The notes under the pieces are model-generated. The model searched no databases and had not been told where the DNA came from. It saw only the letters and a program-made list of their open reading frames with translations. Shown here in pieces: positions 54,415-62,322 of a stretch of 64,000 nt of DNA. Source of the DNA: an uncultured Eggerthella sp. (GTDB lineage Bacteria; Actinomycetota; Coriobacteriia; Coriobacteriales; Eggerthellaceae); assembly GCA_958431815.1 (NCBI GenBank), contig CAUASB010000002.1:62001-126000 (forward strand), in the 5' to 3' direction. Within the stretch, counting starts at the first letter, position 1. Each line of letters starts with the position of its first letter. The position numbers and the translations under genes are program-made.

Positions 54415-54471
54415 CGAACCATTCGCTTCTGCAGCGTCCAACAGGAAAAAGCCCCTTAGGCACCGATAAAG

Positions 54472-54507
54472 AAACAGCCGCAACTCGAACAGAGTTGCGG
54501 CTGTTTT
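54472..54507 (+). terminator. Rho-independent terminator of ppk1
   Basis: A perfect 14-bp stem (AACAGCCGCAACTC/GAGTTGCGGCTGTT) is followed by TTG and further Ts. Confidence 0.88.
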
Positions 54508-54585
54508 GCTTTACCAGGTGCAAACTTAAACGTTCAGGAGGAACAACCTCTCCCGGAACACCGCTTAATCACTTCAGACAGCAAG

Positions 54586-55008
54586 CTAAGCTTTCTTCCT
54601 TGCCTCGTCATACACCAAACCACACCAAAGCAAGGTAAAATAAGCCGTTATAAACATGGCAATGAAGCTAATTGGGTCTTCCGCCTGAAACGCCCCCGCT
54701 AAACTGGCAAGCGTGATAAGGGCGTACAAAACCAAAGGAAACATAGGCTTTCCGGGCTTTTTTGCAGCACGTATGGTAAGCACCGCAGGAACGATGCCGA
54801 TAATTGCCGCAACAACAACGACCATGCCTAACGTGCCGGTGCTCATCCCCAGTACCAAAGAAGTGCCAATCATATCGCCGACACCAATTGCGAACTCAGC
54901 ATTGGCAAGACACCCGACACCAATCGCTATCCACATTGCGGAAATGATGATATTCAAGATTCCGAACAGAAACAGGCCCTTGCGGTTAGGACTTAAATCC
55001 TTGAACAT
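54586..55008 (-). CDS. Small four-helix membrane protein of unknown function
   Basis: This 140-residue protein has four hydrophobic segments (LFLFGILNIIISAMWIAIGV, GTLGMVVVVAAIIGIVPAVL, FPLVLYALITLASLAGA, ISFIAMFITAYFTLLWCGLV) and short charged ends. I do not recognise a family. ATG 55008 follows a GGGGGAG sequence closely. It stands alone, converging with ppk1. Confidence 0.65.
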   Translation of the reverse strand: MFKDLSPNRKGLFLFGILNIIISAMWIAIGVGCLANAEFAIGVGDMIGTSLVLGMSTGTLGMVVVVAAIIGIVPAVLTIRAAKKPGKPMFPLVLYALITLASLAGAFQAEDPISFIAMFITAYFTLLWCGLVYDEARKKA

Positions 55009-55319
55009 AACTCCCCCTCTTCTGCATTTCAGCATCATGCTGAACAGCCGATTTTCCCATTTTTACCTACAGCAAGTTAACCATGAAAAGCGCACCAATA
55101 GCGCACCCCGGCACCATTGACCAGCACTTTTGATCTAGCCGTCAATCTGAGCGCGTCTAACACGTCGGCGCTTATCGCCTCTAACCAACGGCTGAACCGT
55201 TCGAATAATCGCCAACTGGCATAAACGCAATCCTAGGTTTGGGCAATGGCCCCTAAAAGCAGTATGCCCCTGCTTTTGTTCAAAGCAGGGGCATACTTCA
55301 AGCTCACTGGTTTTGCCGA
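55009..55319. other. Intergenic region after the DEAD-box gene
   Basis: No gene is seen in this stretch of about 310 nt. Apart from the helicase terminator at 55261-55297 I see no repeat or strong promoter; the sequence between 55130 and 55250 has mixed composition and no good open frame. Confidence 0.5.
55261..55297 (-). terminator. Terminator of the DEAD-box helicase gene
   Basis: A perfect 16-bp stem (AGTATGCCCCTGCTTT and its complement) with a 5-nt loop is followed by GCTTTTAG on the minus strand. Confidence 0.75.
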
Positions 55320-56984
55320 CTATCGCTGCTGGCCGTTGCGCCTACCGCGGTGGTTCTTGCCACCCTGGGAGCGCTTATGCTTGCCCGGCTTAGCAGCCTG
55401 GCGCACACCGGAAGAATGAACGCCAGGCCTGAATGCCGCAGGCACTTCTTCGGTGCTGCGCTTGTCGGAGCGCCCTTTGCCTCTGCGCCCACTCGAACGC
55501 TTTGCGTCGGCGGAATGAACCGCGTTCTTGCGCGAAGGCTTGGACTGCTGCTTCTTGCCTTGTGCGCCCTTCTTGCCCTGGGTGCGCTTGCTCGACTGCT
55601 TTCGGGAAGGCTTTTCGCTCAGTGCGTCTTCGTCGTTCGAAGAAGACTTCTTGTTCTCCGAATCGGAAGAGGCCTGCCCTTTTGCCGCCATCTTCTTATC
55701 GCGTACCTTGCGGCGCTTCTTCTTGGCCTTCTTGCCTGGGAGCTTCGAAGCGGGCACACGGTCGGGATCAATGTACACGGGGTCTTCGCCCAGCTCAAGG
55801 CCCTCGGTGTCGTAAAGATCGATGGTCTTGCCCATCAGGGTTTCAATGTCGTTGAACTCATCGATATCCTGCTCGGTAACGATGGTGAGCGACCAACCCA
55901 CATCGCCGCCACGGCCCGTGCGGCCAATACGATGGATGTAATCAACCGGATCTTCGGGAACATCAAAGTTGATGACGTAGCTTACATCGGCAATGTCGAT
56001 ACCGCGTGCAAGCACATCGGTGGCAACCAGCACATCGCATTCACCGGCGCTGAACGAACGAAGAGCACGCTCACGCTGGTTCTGGGTTCGATCGCCATGA
56101 ATAACGGCGCAGCTGATGCCCGCCTTCACCAAACGGCGACGACACGCATCGGCACGGTGCTTCGTGCGCGTGAACACGATAACGCGCTTGGAGCCAGCCT
56201 TCTTCAGCACCTGAGGCAGAAGCGCGTTCTTCGTTTCCAAGGAAACGGGCAGTGCGTACTGCTCTACCGTTTCAGCAGTGGAGGTAACGGGCGCAATCTC
56301 GATGCGCGCAGGATCCTTCACCAAATCGATGATAGAGCCAACTTTTCCTTCGTCGAGCGTTGCCGAGAACAGCAGTGTCTGACGCTGTTCGGGCGTGGCG
56401 TTGACGATGGTCCGGATGGCAGGCAGAAAGCCCATGTCGAGCATGCGGTCTGCTTCATCAAGGACCAGAACCTGCACCTGATCAAGCGAGCAGGCACCCT
56501 GTTCCATCAAGTCGATCAAACGACCAGGGGTGGCAATAAGAATGTCGCAGCCGCGCTTCAGGGCATTGCGCTGCGGGTTGTAGCTCACGCCGCCCACCAC
56601 GGTAATCGAAGAATGACGGGTGTGCTTGCATACCGTGCGGCACACCGATTCGATTTGCTGGGCAAGTTCGCGTGTGGGCGTTACCACCAGCAGGTATGGT
56701 CCGCTTCCCAAGCTTTTGCCATGGCCACGGCGCTTTTCACCGTGAGCAAGGTTGTTCATGGTGGGCAAAAGGAATGCCGCCGTTTTGCCTGTGCCGGTCT
56801 GTGCGGCGGCCAGAACATCCCGGCCTGCCAGAACCTCGGGAATTGCTCCCGCCTGCACGGGGGTAGGAGCTGTGTATCCCAACTCTTCCACCGCTTTCAT
56901 GATTTCCTGATTCAATCCAAGGGAGGCAAACCCCTGGGCATCTTGGGCAGCATCGTTTGATTCGTGCGATACCTTTGCAGTCAT
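55320..56984 (-). CDS. DEAD-box ATP-dependent RNA helicase
   Basis: This 554-residue RNA helicase contains all core motifs: Q motif region FASLGLNQEIMKAVEELGYT, AQTGTGKT, PTRELAQQ, TPGRLIDL, DEAD, SAT, ARGIDIADV and HRIGRTGRGG. The C-terminal 150 residues are basic and low-complexity (KKAKKKRRKVRDKKMA, then Arg/Lys/Ser/Gln tracts ending in RRNGQQR), likely RNA-binding. It fits the RhlE/CsdA-like group in ribosome assembly or cold adaptation. asd is upstream on the same strand, separated by two hairpins. Confidence 0.93.
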   Translation of the reverse strand: MTAKVSHESNDAAQDAQGFASLGLNQEIMKAVEELGYTAPTPVQAGAIPEVLAGRDVLAAAQTGTGKTAAFLLPTMNNLAHGEKRRGHGKSLGSGPYLLVVTPTRELAQQIESVCRTVCKHTRHSSITVVGGVSYNPQRNALKRGCDILIATPGRLIDLMEQGACSLDQVQVLVLDEADRMLDMGFLPAIRTIVNATPEQRQTLLFSATLDEGKVGSIIDLVKDPARIEIAPVTSTAETVEQYALPVSLETKNALLPQVLKKAGSKRVIVFTRTKHRADACRRRLVKAGISCAVIHGDRTQNQRERALRSFSAGECDVLVATDVLARGIDIADVSYVINFDVPEDPVDYIHRIGRTGRGGDVGWSLTIVTEQDIDEFNDIETLMGKTIDLYDTEGLELGEDPVYIDPDRVPASKLPGKKAKKKRRKVRDKKMAAKGQASSDSENKKSSSNDEDALSEKPSRKQSSKRTQGKKGAQGKKQQSKPSRKNAVHSADAKRSSGRRGKGRSDKRSTEEVPAAFRPGVHSSGVRQAAKPGKHKRSQGGKNHRGRRNGQQR

Positions 56985-57043
56985 AGATCACATTTCCTAA
57001 TCTTCGGCGCCACACATCTGCGAAAGGTTCAGGCGCCTTACAT

Positions 57044-57067
57044 AAAAAATCCCCGCCATGGGCGAGG
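57044..57067 (-). terminator. Small hairpin with T-tract upstream of the helicase
   Basis: On the minus strand CCTCGCC-CAT-GGCGGGG forms a 7-bp stem followed by ATTTTTT. It lies 60 nt before the helicase start, so it could be an attenuator or a second terminator after asd. Confidence 0.55.
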
Positions 57068-57114
57068 CTCAACAAACAATCCAATCTAGGATACCTCAGG
57101 ATTGCAGAATCACG

Positions 57115-57152
57115 AAAAAAGACGGGAGGGAGCTTGCATTCTCCCTCCCGTC
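57115..57152 (-). terminator. Rho-independent terminator of asd
   Basis: A perfect 12-bp GC-rich stem (GACGGGAGGGAG and its complement) with an 8-nt loop is followed by six Ts. Confidence 0.92.
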
Positions 57153-57179
57153 TACACATAAAGGCAGTTTAACGCGCTG

Positions 57180-58220
57180 TTACGGAAGCAGCAGCTGGGC
57201 AATCTGAACGGCGTTGAGGGCAGCACCCTTACGGATCTGGTCGGCAACATCCCAGAATGCAAGGCCGTTTTCAACCGACGGATCCTTGCGAAGGCGGCCG
57301 ATGTACGCGCCATCGGTACCGGCAAGCAGGCCAGGCATGGGATAGACGTTGTTCGCAACGTCGTCCATCATCGTGATGCCAGGGGCGGCTTCCAGCGCGG
57401 CACGTGCCTCTTCTACCGTTACCGGGCCCTCGAATTCGACGTTGATGGATTCGCCATGACAGCGAAGAACCGGTACGCGCACGCACGTAGCAGCAACCTG
57501 GATGTTCTCGTCGCCCATGATCTTCTTGGTTTCGACGACCATCTTCCACTCTTCCTTGGTGGAATCGTCTTCTAAGAACTTGTCGATATGAGGAATGCAG
57601 TTGAAGGCGATTTGATGGGAGAAGGCATCGATGGTGAGCTCTTCACCGTTCAAGAACTGCTGAGTTTGAGCGTACAACTCCTGCATGGCCTTGGCACCAG
57701 CGCCCGAAGCTGCCTGGTAGGTGGAAACAACCACGCGCTTGATGGGCGAAATATCATAGAGTGGCTTCAAAGCGGCAACCATCTGAATGGTAGAGCAGTT
57801 GGGGTTTGCGATAACGCCGTTGTGCCAGGCAACATCCTGAGGGTTAACCTCAGGCACCACCAGCGGCACATCTTCATCCATGCGGAACGCGCTGGAATTG
57901 TCGATCATAACAGCACCGGCGTCTACCACTGCCTGGCGCATTTCCTTGGAAACGCTGGCACCGGCGCTGAACAGCGCAATGTCAACGCCCTTGAAGGACT
58001 CAGGCGTCATTTCCTCGACGACCAAATCGCCGGCGGGAACCTGACCGCAGCCCTTGAAAGGAAGCTTCTTACCGGCAGAACGCTTTGAGGCAAGTGCGCG
58101 AATCTCACTTGCAGGGAAATCGAGATCGTGAAGAACCTCGAGGAATTCGTTGCCGACGGCGCCCGTGGCGCCCGCTACGGCAACTACCGGATTTGCGGGA
58201 ATTTCCTTCGTCCAGGACAT
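57180..58220 (-). CDS. asd: Aspartate-semialdehyde dehydrogenase
   Basis: This 346-residue enzyme reduces aspartyl phosphate on the route to lysine, threonine, methionine and diaminopimelate. It has the NADP loop VAGATGAVGNEFLEVL, the catalytic Cys in ANPNCSTIQMV, YQAASGAGAKAMQEL and RVPVLRCHGESINVEF. It acts right after aspartokinase, whose gene lysC lies 1.2 kb away on the same strand but behind a convergent gene and a terminator. Confidence 0.96.
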   Translation of the reverse strand: MSWTKEIPANPVVAVAGATGAVGNEFLEVLHDLDFPASEIRALASKRSAGKKLPFKGCGQVPAGDLVVEEMTPESFKGVDIALFSAGASVSKEMRQAVVDAGAVMIDNSSAFRMDEDVPLVVPEVNPQDVAWHNGVIANPNCSTIQMVAALKPLYDISPIKRVVVSTYQAASGAGAKAMQELYAQTQQFLNGEELTIDAFSHQIAFNCIPHIDKFLEDDSTKEEWKMVVETKKIMGDENIQVAATCVRVPVLRCHGESINVEFEGPVTVEEARAALEAAPGITMMDDVANNVYPMPGLLAGTDGAYIGRLRKDPSVENGLAFWDVADQIRKGAALNAVQIAQLLLP

Positions 58221-58532
58221 TGAAGCTCCTTTGCATCGTGTACTTGGTAGCTCATGATACTACGCAAGCTTGGAAGTGCTGCGCAAACTTAACACTTCGG
58301 TGCAAATTGGACGTTCGAGCGGAAGCCTTCACCGTTTCCACTGGCACTGGATGCGCGTCCGCATGTCACTGCCGCCCTGCCCTGCTCGCCGCAACGCCGC
58401 CGCCCCGAACCTAACGTGAACCTTACTTTCAGCTTTCAGCCTGTCGAATTCGCATCGGCGGCGCACTGGCATAGGCGCAGGTACACTACAATGAATCCAG
58501 CAAAAGAACCTTCCCCAACGAAAGGATCAACC
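58221..58532. other. Intergenic region between asd and the zinc-ribbon gene
   Basis: This 312-nt divergent spacer has no gene visible and presumably contains both promoters. Open frames here are short and lack ribosome sites; AAAGGA at 58521 serves the zinc-ribbon gene. Confidence 0.5.
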
Positions 58533-59033
58533 ATGTTCTGCATCCATTGCGGAAAAGAAAATGTTGAAGGCGCCCAATTCTGCGTCCAGTGCGGAAAGCG
58601 CATCGAGCCCCAATCGGCCGAGCCCCAACCGCAACAGCAAACCGCCGGGACCCCCGTTCCACCACCGGCACCCGGGCAGCAGCAGTCCCAGCAACAAACG
58701 GCTTACACACCTGAGCAGCCGCAGGCAACTTACCAAGCACCCTACACGCCCGAGCAACCGCAGGCTCCCCAATATGCTCCCGCAGAAACTACCTATCCCA
58801 TGACCAGCCAAGACGAAACCTTGCGTTTGATCAACTTCATCCTCTGCGTCATCAGCTGCGTTGTCGTATGTTGGGCGGTTATTCCCCTGGCATGGATGAT
58901 CCCCATGACGGTTCACAGCTGGGGCATCTACAAGGGAACCAAGCCCAACACCACCGCTTTCGGCGTATGCACCCTTATCTTCGTAGACGTAATCGGCGGC
59001 ATCCTGCTGCTGGTTTCCAACAAAGACAAGTAA
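58533..59033 (+). CDS. Zinc-ribbon membrane protein
   Basis: This 166-residue protein starts with a zinc ribbon (FCIHCGKENVEGAQFCVQCGKR, two CxxC pairs). A Pro/Gln-rich linker with tandem YTPEQPQA repeats follows, then two membrane helices (LINFILCVISCVVVCWAVI and TLIFVDVIGGILLLVS). Such zinc-ribbon membrane proteins are common in Actinobacteria and Firmicutes and have no defined role. AAAGGA precedes ATG 58533. Confidence 0.75.
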   Translation: MFCIHCGKENVEGAQFCVQCGKRIEPQSAEPQPQQQTAGTPVPPPAPGQQQSQQQTAYTPEQPQATYQAPYTPEQPQAPQYAPAETTYPMTSQDETLRLINFILCVISCVVVCWAVIPLAWMIPMTVHSWGIYKGTKPNTTAFGVCTLIFVDVIGGILLLVSNKDK

Positions 59034-59168
59034 TGGCTACGTTGCTCCGCCGAAAAGCGCAAACTCACTCGAAGCGTATTGACGCTGCATAGGAAACTTC
59101 CAGACGATTCACCCGATGTAGGCCCAAAGCCCTTGTGCGGCAGAGCAACTTATCTGGAGTCAAAAAAC

Positions 59169-59199
59169 AAAAAGCTCGTTCAGATGAACGAGCTTTTTT
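59169..59199. terminator. Bidirectional terminator between the zinc-ribbon gene and lysC
   Basis: A stem of 11 bp or more (AAAAGCTCGTT/AACGAGCTTTT) has a short loop and T-tracts on both strands. For lysC it comes after the structured 3' element. Confidence 0.88.
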
Positions 59200-59256
59200 A
59201 TTCAAGAACATTTCACTCAAGGCAACAAGCATCTACGACGACCCCAGAACCTCCGG

Positions 59257-59432
59257 GCATGCGCCAGTAAATCAGCGAGGCCAAGCCCGGTGCCCCAGAT
59301 TCGTGAGATTTCGCGAACGTAGCGTACTTGCGCTACGTGAGCTCGCGAAATCGTGCGAAGGTGGGGTGCCCGGCTTGGCCGCAGCGTCATCGCGTCTCTT
59401 GTGAACGTTACGACGTTCGTAGAACGTCGTAA
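59257..59432 (-). repeat. Structured 3'-UTR element, family B, copy 4 (after lysC)
   Basis: In lysC orientation it abuts the stop codon and begins with a perfect hairpin GTTACGACGTT-CTACG-AACGTCGTAAC. Then come ATGACGCTGCG and the long stem GGCCAAGCC/GGCTTGGCC with inner stems GATTTCGCGA/TCGCGAAATC and ACGTAGCG/CGCTACGT. Against copy 3, an outer C-G pair has become A-T with both sides changed. Confidence 0.85.
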
Positions 59433-60710
59433 CTACCTGCCCTTTGCCATCTTCGCGGCAATTTCCTCGGGAGAAAGCTGCGTTTCCTCAAAGATGGTAT
59501 CGGAGTCAAGGCCGAATGCCGTATGCAGGCAACGCACCGCAGCGTCTACCTGGCTGCCTTCAACCACAATGGAAATGCGGATGGGGCTGGTGGAAATCAT
59601 AAGGATATTGATGTGGTTTTCAGCCAGTGCGCCAAACGCCTTTGCCGCAACGCCGGGAGCAGACTTCATGCCCGTGCCCACCAGGGAAACCTTGGCAATG
59701 TTCTCGTCCATCAAAACGGTAACGCCGTACTTCTTCACCAACGTATCGACCGCTTCAAGTGCCTGTTCTTTCTGAGAGCCAGGGAACGTGAAGGAAATGT
59801 TCGCCTTGCCGTCGGTCGTAGTGTTCTGGATGATCATGTCAACCGAAACGTTGTTGCCGGCAAGAATAGAAAACAGCTGGGCTGCCATGCCAACTTCGTC
59901 GGGAAGGCCACGCAGCGTGATCTTCATTTCGGACGTGTCGTGTGCGATACCGGAAATTACTGCCTGCTCCATGGAAGGAACAACCTCCTCGATAAGCGTA
60001 CCCTCCGCATCGGAGAAAGCGGAACGGGAATGAATTACAACATTGTACTTGCGAGCGAATTCCACCGCACGTGACTGAAGAACGCCAGCGCCGCCACTGG
60101 AAAGCTCGAGCATATCGTCATAGGAAATGCGGTCGAGCTTCTTGGCGCGGGGGCATACGCGCGGGTCGGCCGTGTAAATGCCTTCTACGTCAGAGTAGAT
60201 TTCGCACACATCGGCGCCGATGCCGCAGGCAAGAGCCACAGCCGTGGTGTCAGAACCGCCGCGGCCGAGCGTGGTGATATCACCGTCGGACGAAATGCCC
60301 TGGAAGCCGGCGACAACCACGATAGCGCCCGTATCAAGGGCACCGCGGATGCGCTCGGCATTGATGTTTTCGATCTTCGCGCTGGAGAATGCATCGTCGG
60401 TGGTGATGCCTGCCTGCCAGCCGGTAAAGCTGATTGAGCTGTAACCCAGCGCCTGGATAGCCATTGCCAAAAGCGACATGCTTACCTGCTCACCAGTGGA
60501 AAGCAACATATCCATTTCGCGTTTGGAGGGGTGGTCGTTCAACGCGGCAGCAAGACCGACCAGTTCATCGGTGGTTTTGCCCATGGCGGAAACTACGGCA
60601 ACAACGTCGTTGCCTTCCTGCTTCATGGCAATAAGACGCTTTGCCACGTTCTTGATTCGTTCTGGGGAGGCAACCGAAGTGCCGCCGAACTTGGAAACTA
60701 TAAGTGCCAT
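59433..60710 (-). CDS. lysC: Aspartate kinase
   Basis: This 425-residue enzyme phosphorylates aspartate, opening the aspartate amino-acid pathway. The kinase domain starts VSKFGGTSVASPERI and has the phosphate loop LGRGGSDTTAVALA. Two C-terminal ACT domains (from about residue 265, LRGLPDEVGMAAQLFSILA and VSLVGTGMKSAPGVAAKAF) should give feedback control by lysine and/or threonine. ATG 60710 follows AGGAAAG; a longer frame to 60740 is less likely. Its 3' UTR carries a structured repeat. Confidence 0.96.
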   Translation of the reverse strand: MALIVSKFGGTSVASPERIKNVAKRLIAMKQEGNDVVAVVSAMGKTTDELVGLAAALNDHPSKREMDMLLSTGEQVSMSLLAMAIQALGYSSISFTGWQAGITTDDAFSSAKIENINAERIRGALDTGAIVVVAGFQGISSDGDITTLGRGGSDTTAVALACGIGADVCEIYSDVEGIYTADPRVCPRAKKLDRISYDDMLELSSGGAGVLQSRAVEFARKYNVVIHSRSAFSDAEGTLIEEVVPSMEQAVISGIAHDTSEMKITLRGLPDEVGMAAQLFSILAGNNVSVDMIIQNTTTDGKANISFTFPGSQKEQALEAVDTLVKKYGVTVLMDENIAKVSLVGTGMKSAPGVAAKAFGALAENHINILMISTSPIRISIVVEGSQVDAAVRCLHTAFGLDSDTIFEETQLSPEEIAAKMAKGR

Positions 60711-60821
60711 CGTCTTCTTTCCTCGTATGAGACAACTCACTACATCTTACCAAAAGCAACACCCTGCGCACCTTTGGGCAGGTAAACGGATTTCCCCGCG
60801 AAACAAAGGCGAAACAATAAG

Positions 60822-60854
60822 AAAAGCCCACCTGCCAACGTAAGGCAAGCGGGC
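60822..60854 (-). terminator. Terminator of the DUF47 gene
   Basis: An 11-bp stem (GCCCGCTTGCC/GGCAGGTGGGC, two mismatched positions) is followed by TTTTCTTATT on the minus strand. Just before it, 60868-60884 (GAGGACTGCCCCATTTT) may be a worn GGGAC-family element. Confidence 0.75.
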
Positions 60855-60884
60855 CAAAATAAATAACGAGGACTGCCCCATTTT

Positions 60885-61532
60885 TTATGCGTACTTCACC
60901 ATAATCATACCCATCTTGTTGGCAACGGCTTCGCACTGGTCAACGCAGTCTTCCATGGCACCGAACAGGCGCGTCCATACCGTTACGCGCAAGGGGTTGT
61001 CGCATTCCTTGGTGTACAGCTCGCGGATGATGTTCAGGTACAAGGTATCCGCTTCATCTTCGATGTCGTTTACGCGCACCAGCAGGGCATTCAGCTTGTC
61101 GGACTTCTTGCAGTTGCGGAAGTCGGCCATAGCTTCGCTTAATGCTTCGCAGGCACGAACGATGAACTTCGCAAACTTCTTGGCATCTTCGTGCATGAAG
61201 TGAATGTCGAGCATATAGAAGTTCTGGATAACTTCCTCAGTCATGTCGATGATCTCGTCAAGGCTTTCCGTCATGGCGATGATGTCTTCGCGGTCGAGCG
61301 GAGTTACGAAGTCAGGGAGCAGCGCCTCAAACACGCTATGGCATACCCCATCGGCCTCACGCTCGATGGCATGCGCACGGGGCAGCTCCTTTTCCAATTC
61401 AGCAGCCGACTCGAAATCGTGCACGATTTCCTTCAGAAGCTTGGCTTCCTTGACGCACAGCGCAGCTTGCGCCTCGAACGCGTCGTAGTAGTCGAACTTC
61501 TTTTTCTTCTTTTTCTTGCCGATTCCAGCCAT
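60885..61532 (-). CDS. DUF47 / PhoU-like protein
   Basis: This 215-residue all-helical protein belongs to DUF47, PhoU-like proteins usually paired with the Pit phosphate transporter. The N-terminus has a striking lysine run (IGKKKKKKKFDYYDAF). Acidic metal-binding helices follow: HAIEREADGVCHSVFEALLP, TPLDREDIIAMTESLDEIID and VNDIEDEADTLYL. GGAGG lies 6 nt before ATG 61532. No pit gene is in the window, which is unusual for the family. It may be co-transcribed with the MBL hydrolase upstream. Confidence 0.88.
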   Translation of the reverse strand: MAGIGKKKKKKKFDYYDAFEAQAALCVKEAKLLKEIVHDFESAAELEKELPRAHAIEREADGVCHSVFEALLPDFVTPLDREDIIAMTESLDEIIDMTEEVIQNFYMLDIHFMHEDAKKFAKFIVRACEALSEAMADFRNCKKSDKLNALLVRVNDIEDEADTLYLNIIRELYTKECDNPLRVTVWTRLFGAMEDCVDQCEAVANKMGMIMVKYA

Positions 61533-61619
61533 GACCCCTCCAAGGTCCAGTGCTGCGGAAGCCCACAGCGGTCCCATCCGCTTTTGCGTTTGCCGAACGC
61601 CAACAAGCGCAACGCAAGT

Positions 61620-62300
61620 TTAACAGTAGTAGGCGAACACACGCCTTTGCTCGTCGCCAATTGTTGTCAAAGAGTTATGTCCCGGCAGCACCAAGGTGTC
61701 GTTGGGCAGCTGGGAAAGCTTGCGCAACGAAGCGCGCATCTGCTTGTCGCAGCCGCCTTCGAAATCGGTCCTGCCGATAGAGCCGCAGAACAACGTATCT
61801 CCGGAAATCAGAACGTTAGCACCGTCAAGGTACTTCCCCGCATCCGATTCCAGGAACAGGCAAATTCCGCCGGGCGTATGGCCGGGCGTTGCGATAACGC
61901 GCCACACCATGTTGCCCAAACGTACCTTGTCGCCATCCTTCAGAAGGTGGTCGACCTTGCACGATTTCGTGGGCGGGAACTGCCCTGCCGGCTGGTTCTC
62001 GATAATGCGCGCATCCACCGCCGAAGCGTACACCGGAGCATTCGTCTTCGCCTTCAGCGCAGCAAGGGCGCTGGTATGGTCGGCATGATGGTGCGTAACC
62101 ACGATGGCATCGATCTTCTTACCGCCCAGTGCTTTGATGATGGCATCGGCGTTGTCGGACGGATCGACCACGAAAGTGGCCGCATCGTCTGAAATGATGT
62201 AGGTGTTGTTCTCGATAGGGCCAAGCACCAAGAAGCTGATGTCTACTGCAGCACCCGTGACTTTGTACGTGCGCCCGTCCCTTTTCACTGAAACCTTCAT
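61620..62300 (-). CDS. MBL-fold metallo-hydrolase (glyoxalase II-like)
   Basis: This 226-residue hydrolase has the metallo-beta-lactamase fold: VVTHHHADHTSALAAL (metal site HxHxDH), TPGHTPGGICL, LISGDTLFCGSIGRTDFEG and a final LPGHNSLTTIGDE. This set is that of YcbL/glyoxalase II-like thioester hydrolases. It begins 22 nt after the rel stop; this rel-plus-MBL pairing is frequent in Gram-positive bacteria. ATG 62300 follows AAAGG; a TTG two codons upstream is possible. Confidence 0.9.
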   Translation of the reverse strand: MKVSVKRDGRTYKVTGAAVDISFLVLGPIENNTYIISDDAATFVVDPSDNADAIIKALGGKKIDAIVVTHHHADHTSALAALKAKTNAPVYASAVDARIIENQPAGQFPPTKSCKVDHLLKDGDKVRLGNMVWRVIATPGHTPGGICLFLESDAGKYLDGANVLISGDTLFCGSIGRTDFEGGCDKQMRASLRKLSQLPNDTLVLPGHNSLTTIGDEQRRVFAYYC

Positions 62301-62322
62301 ATGCAATACCTTTCCGGTGCTG

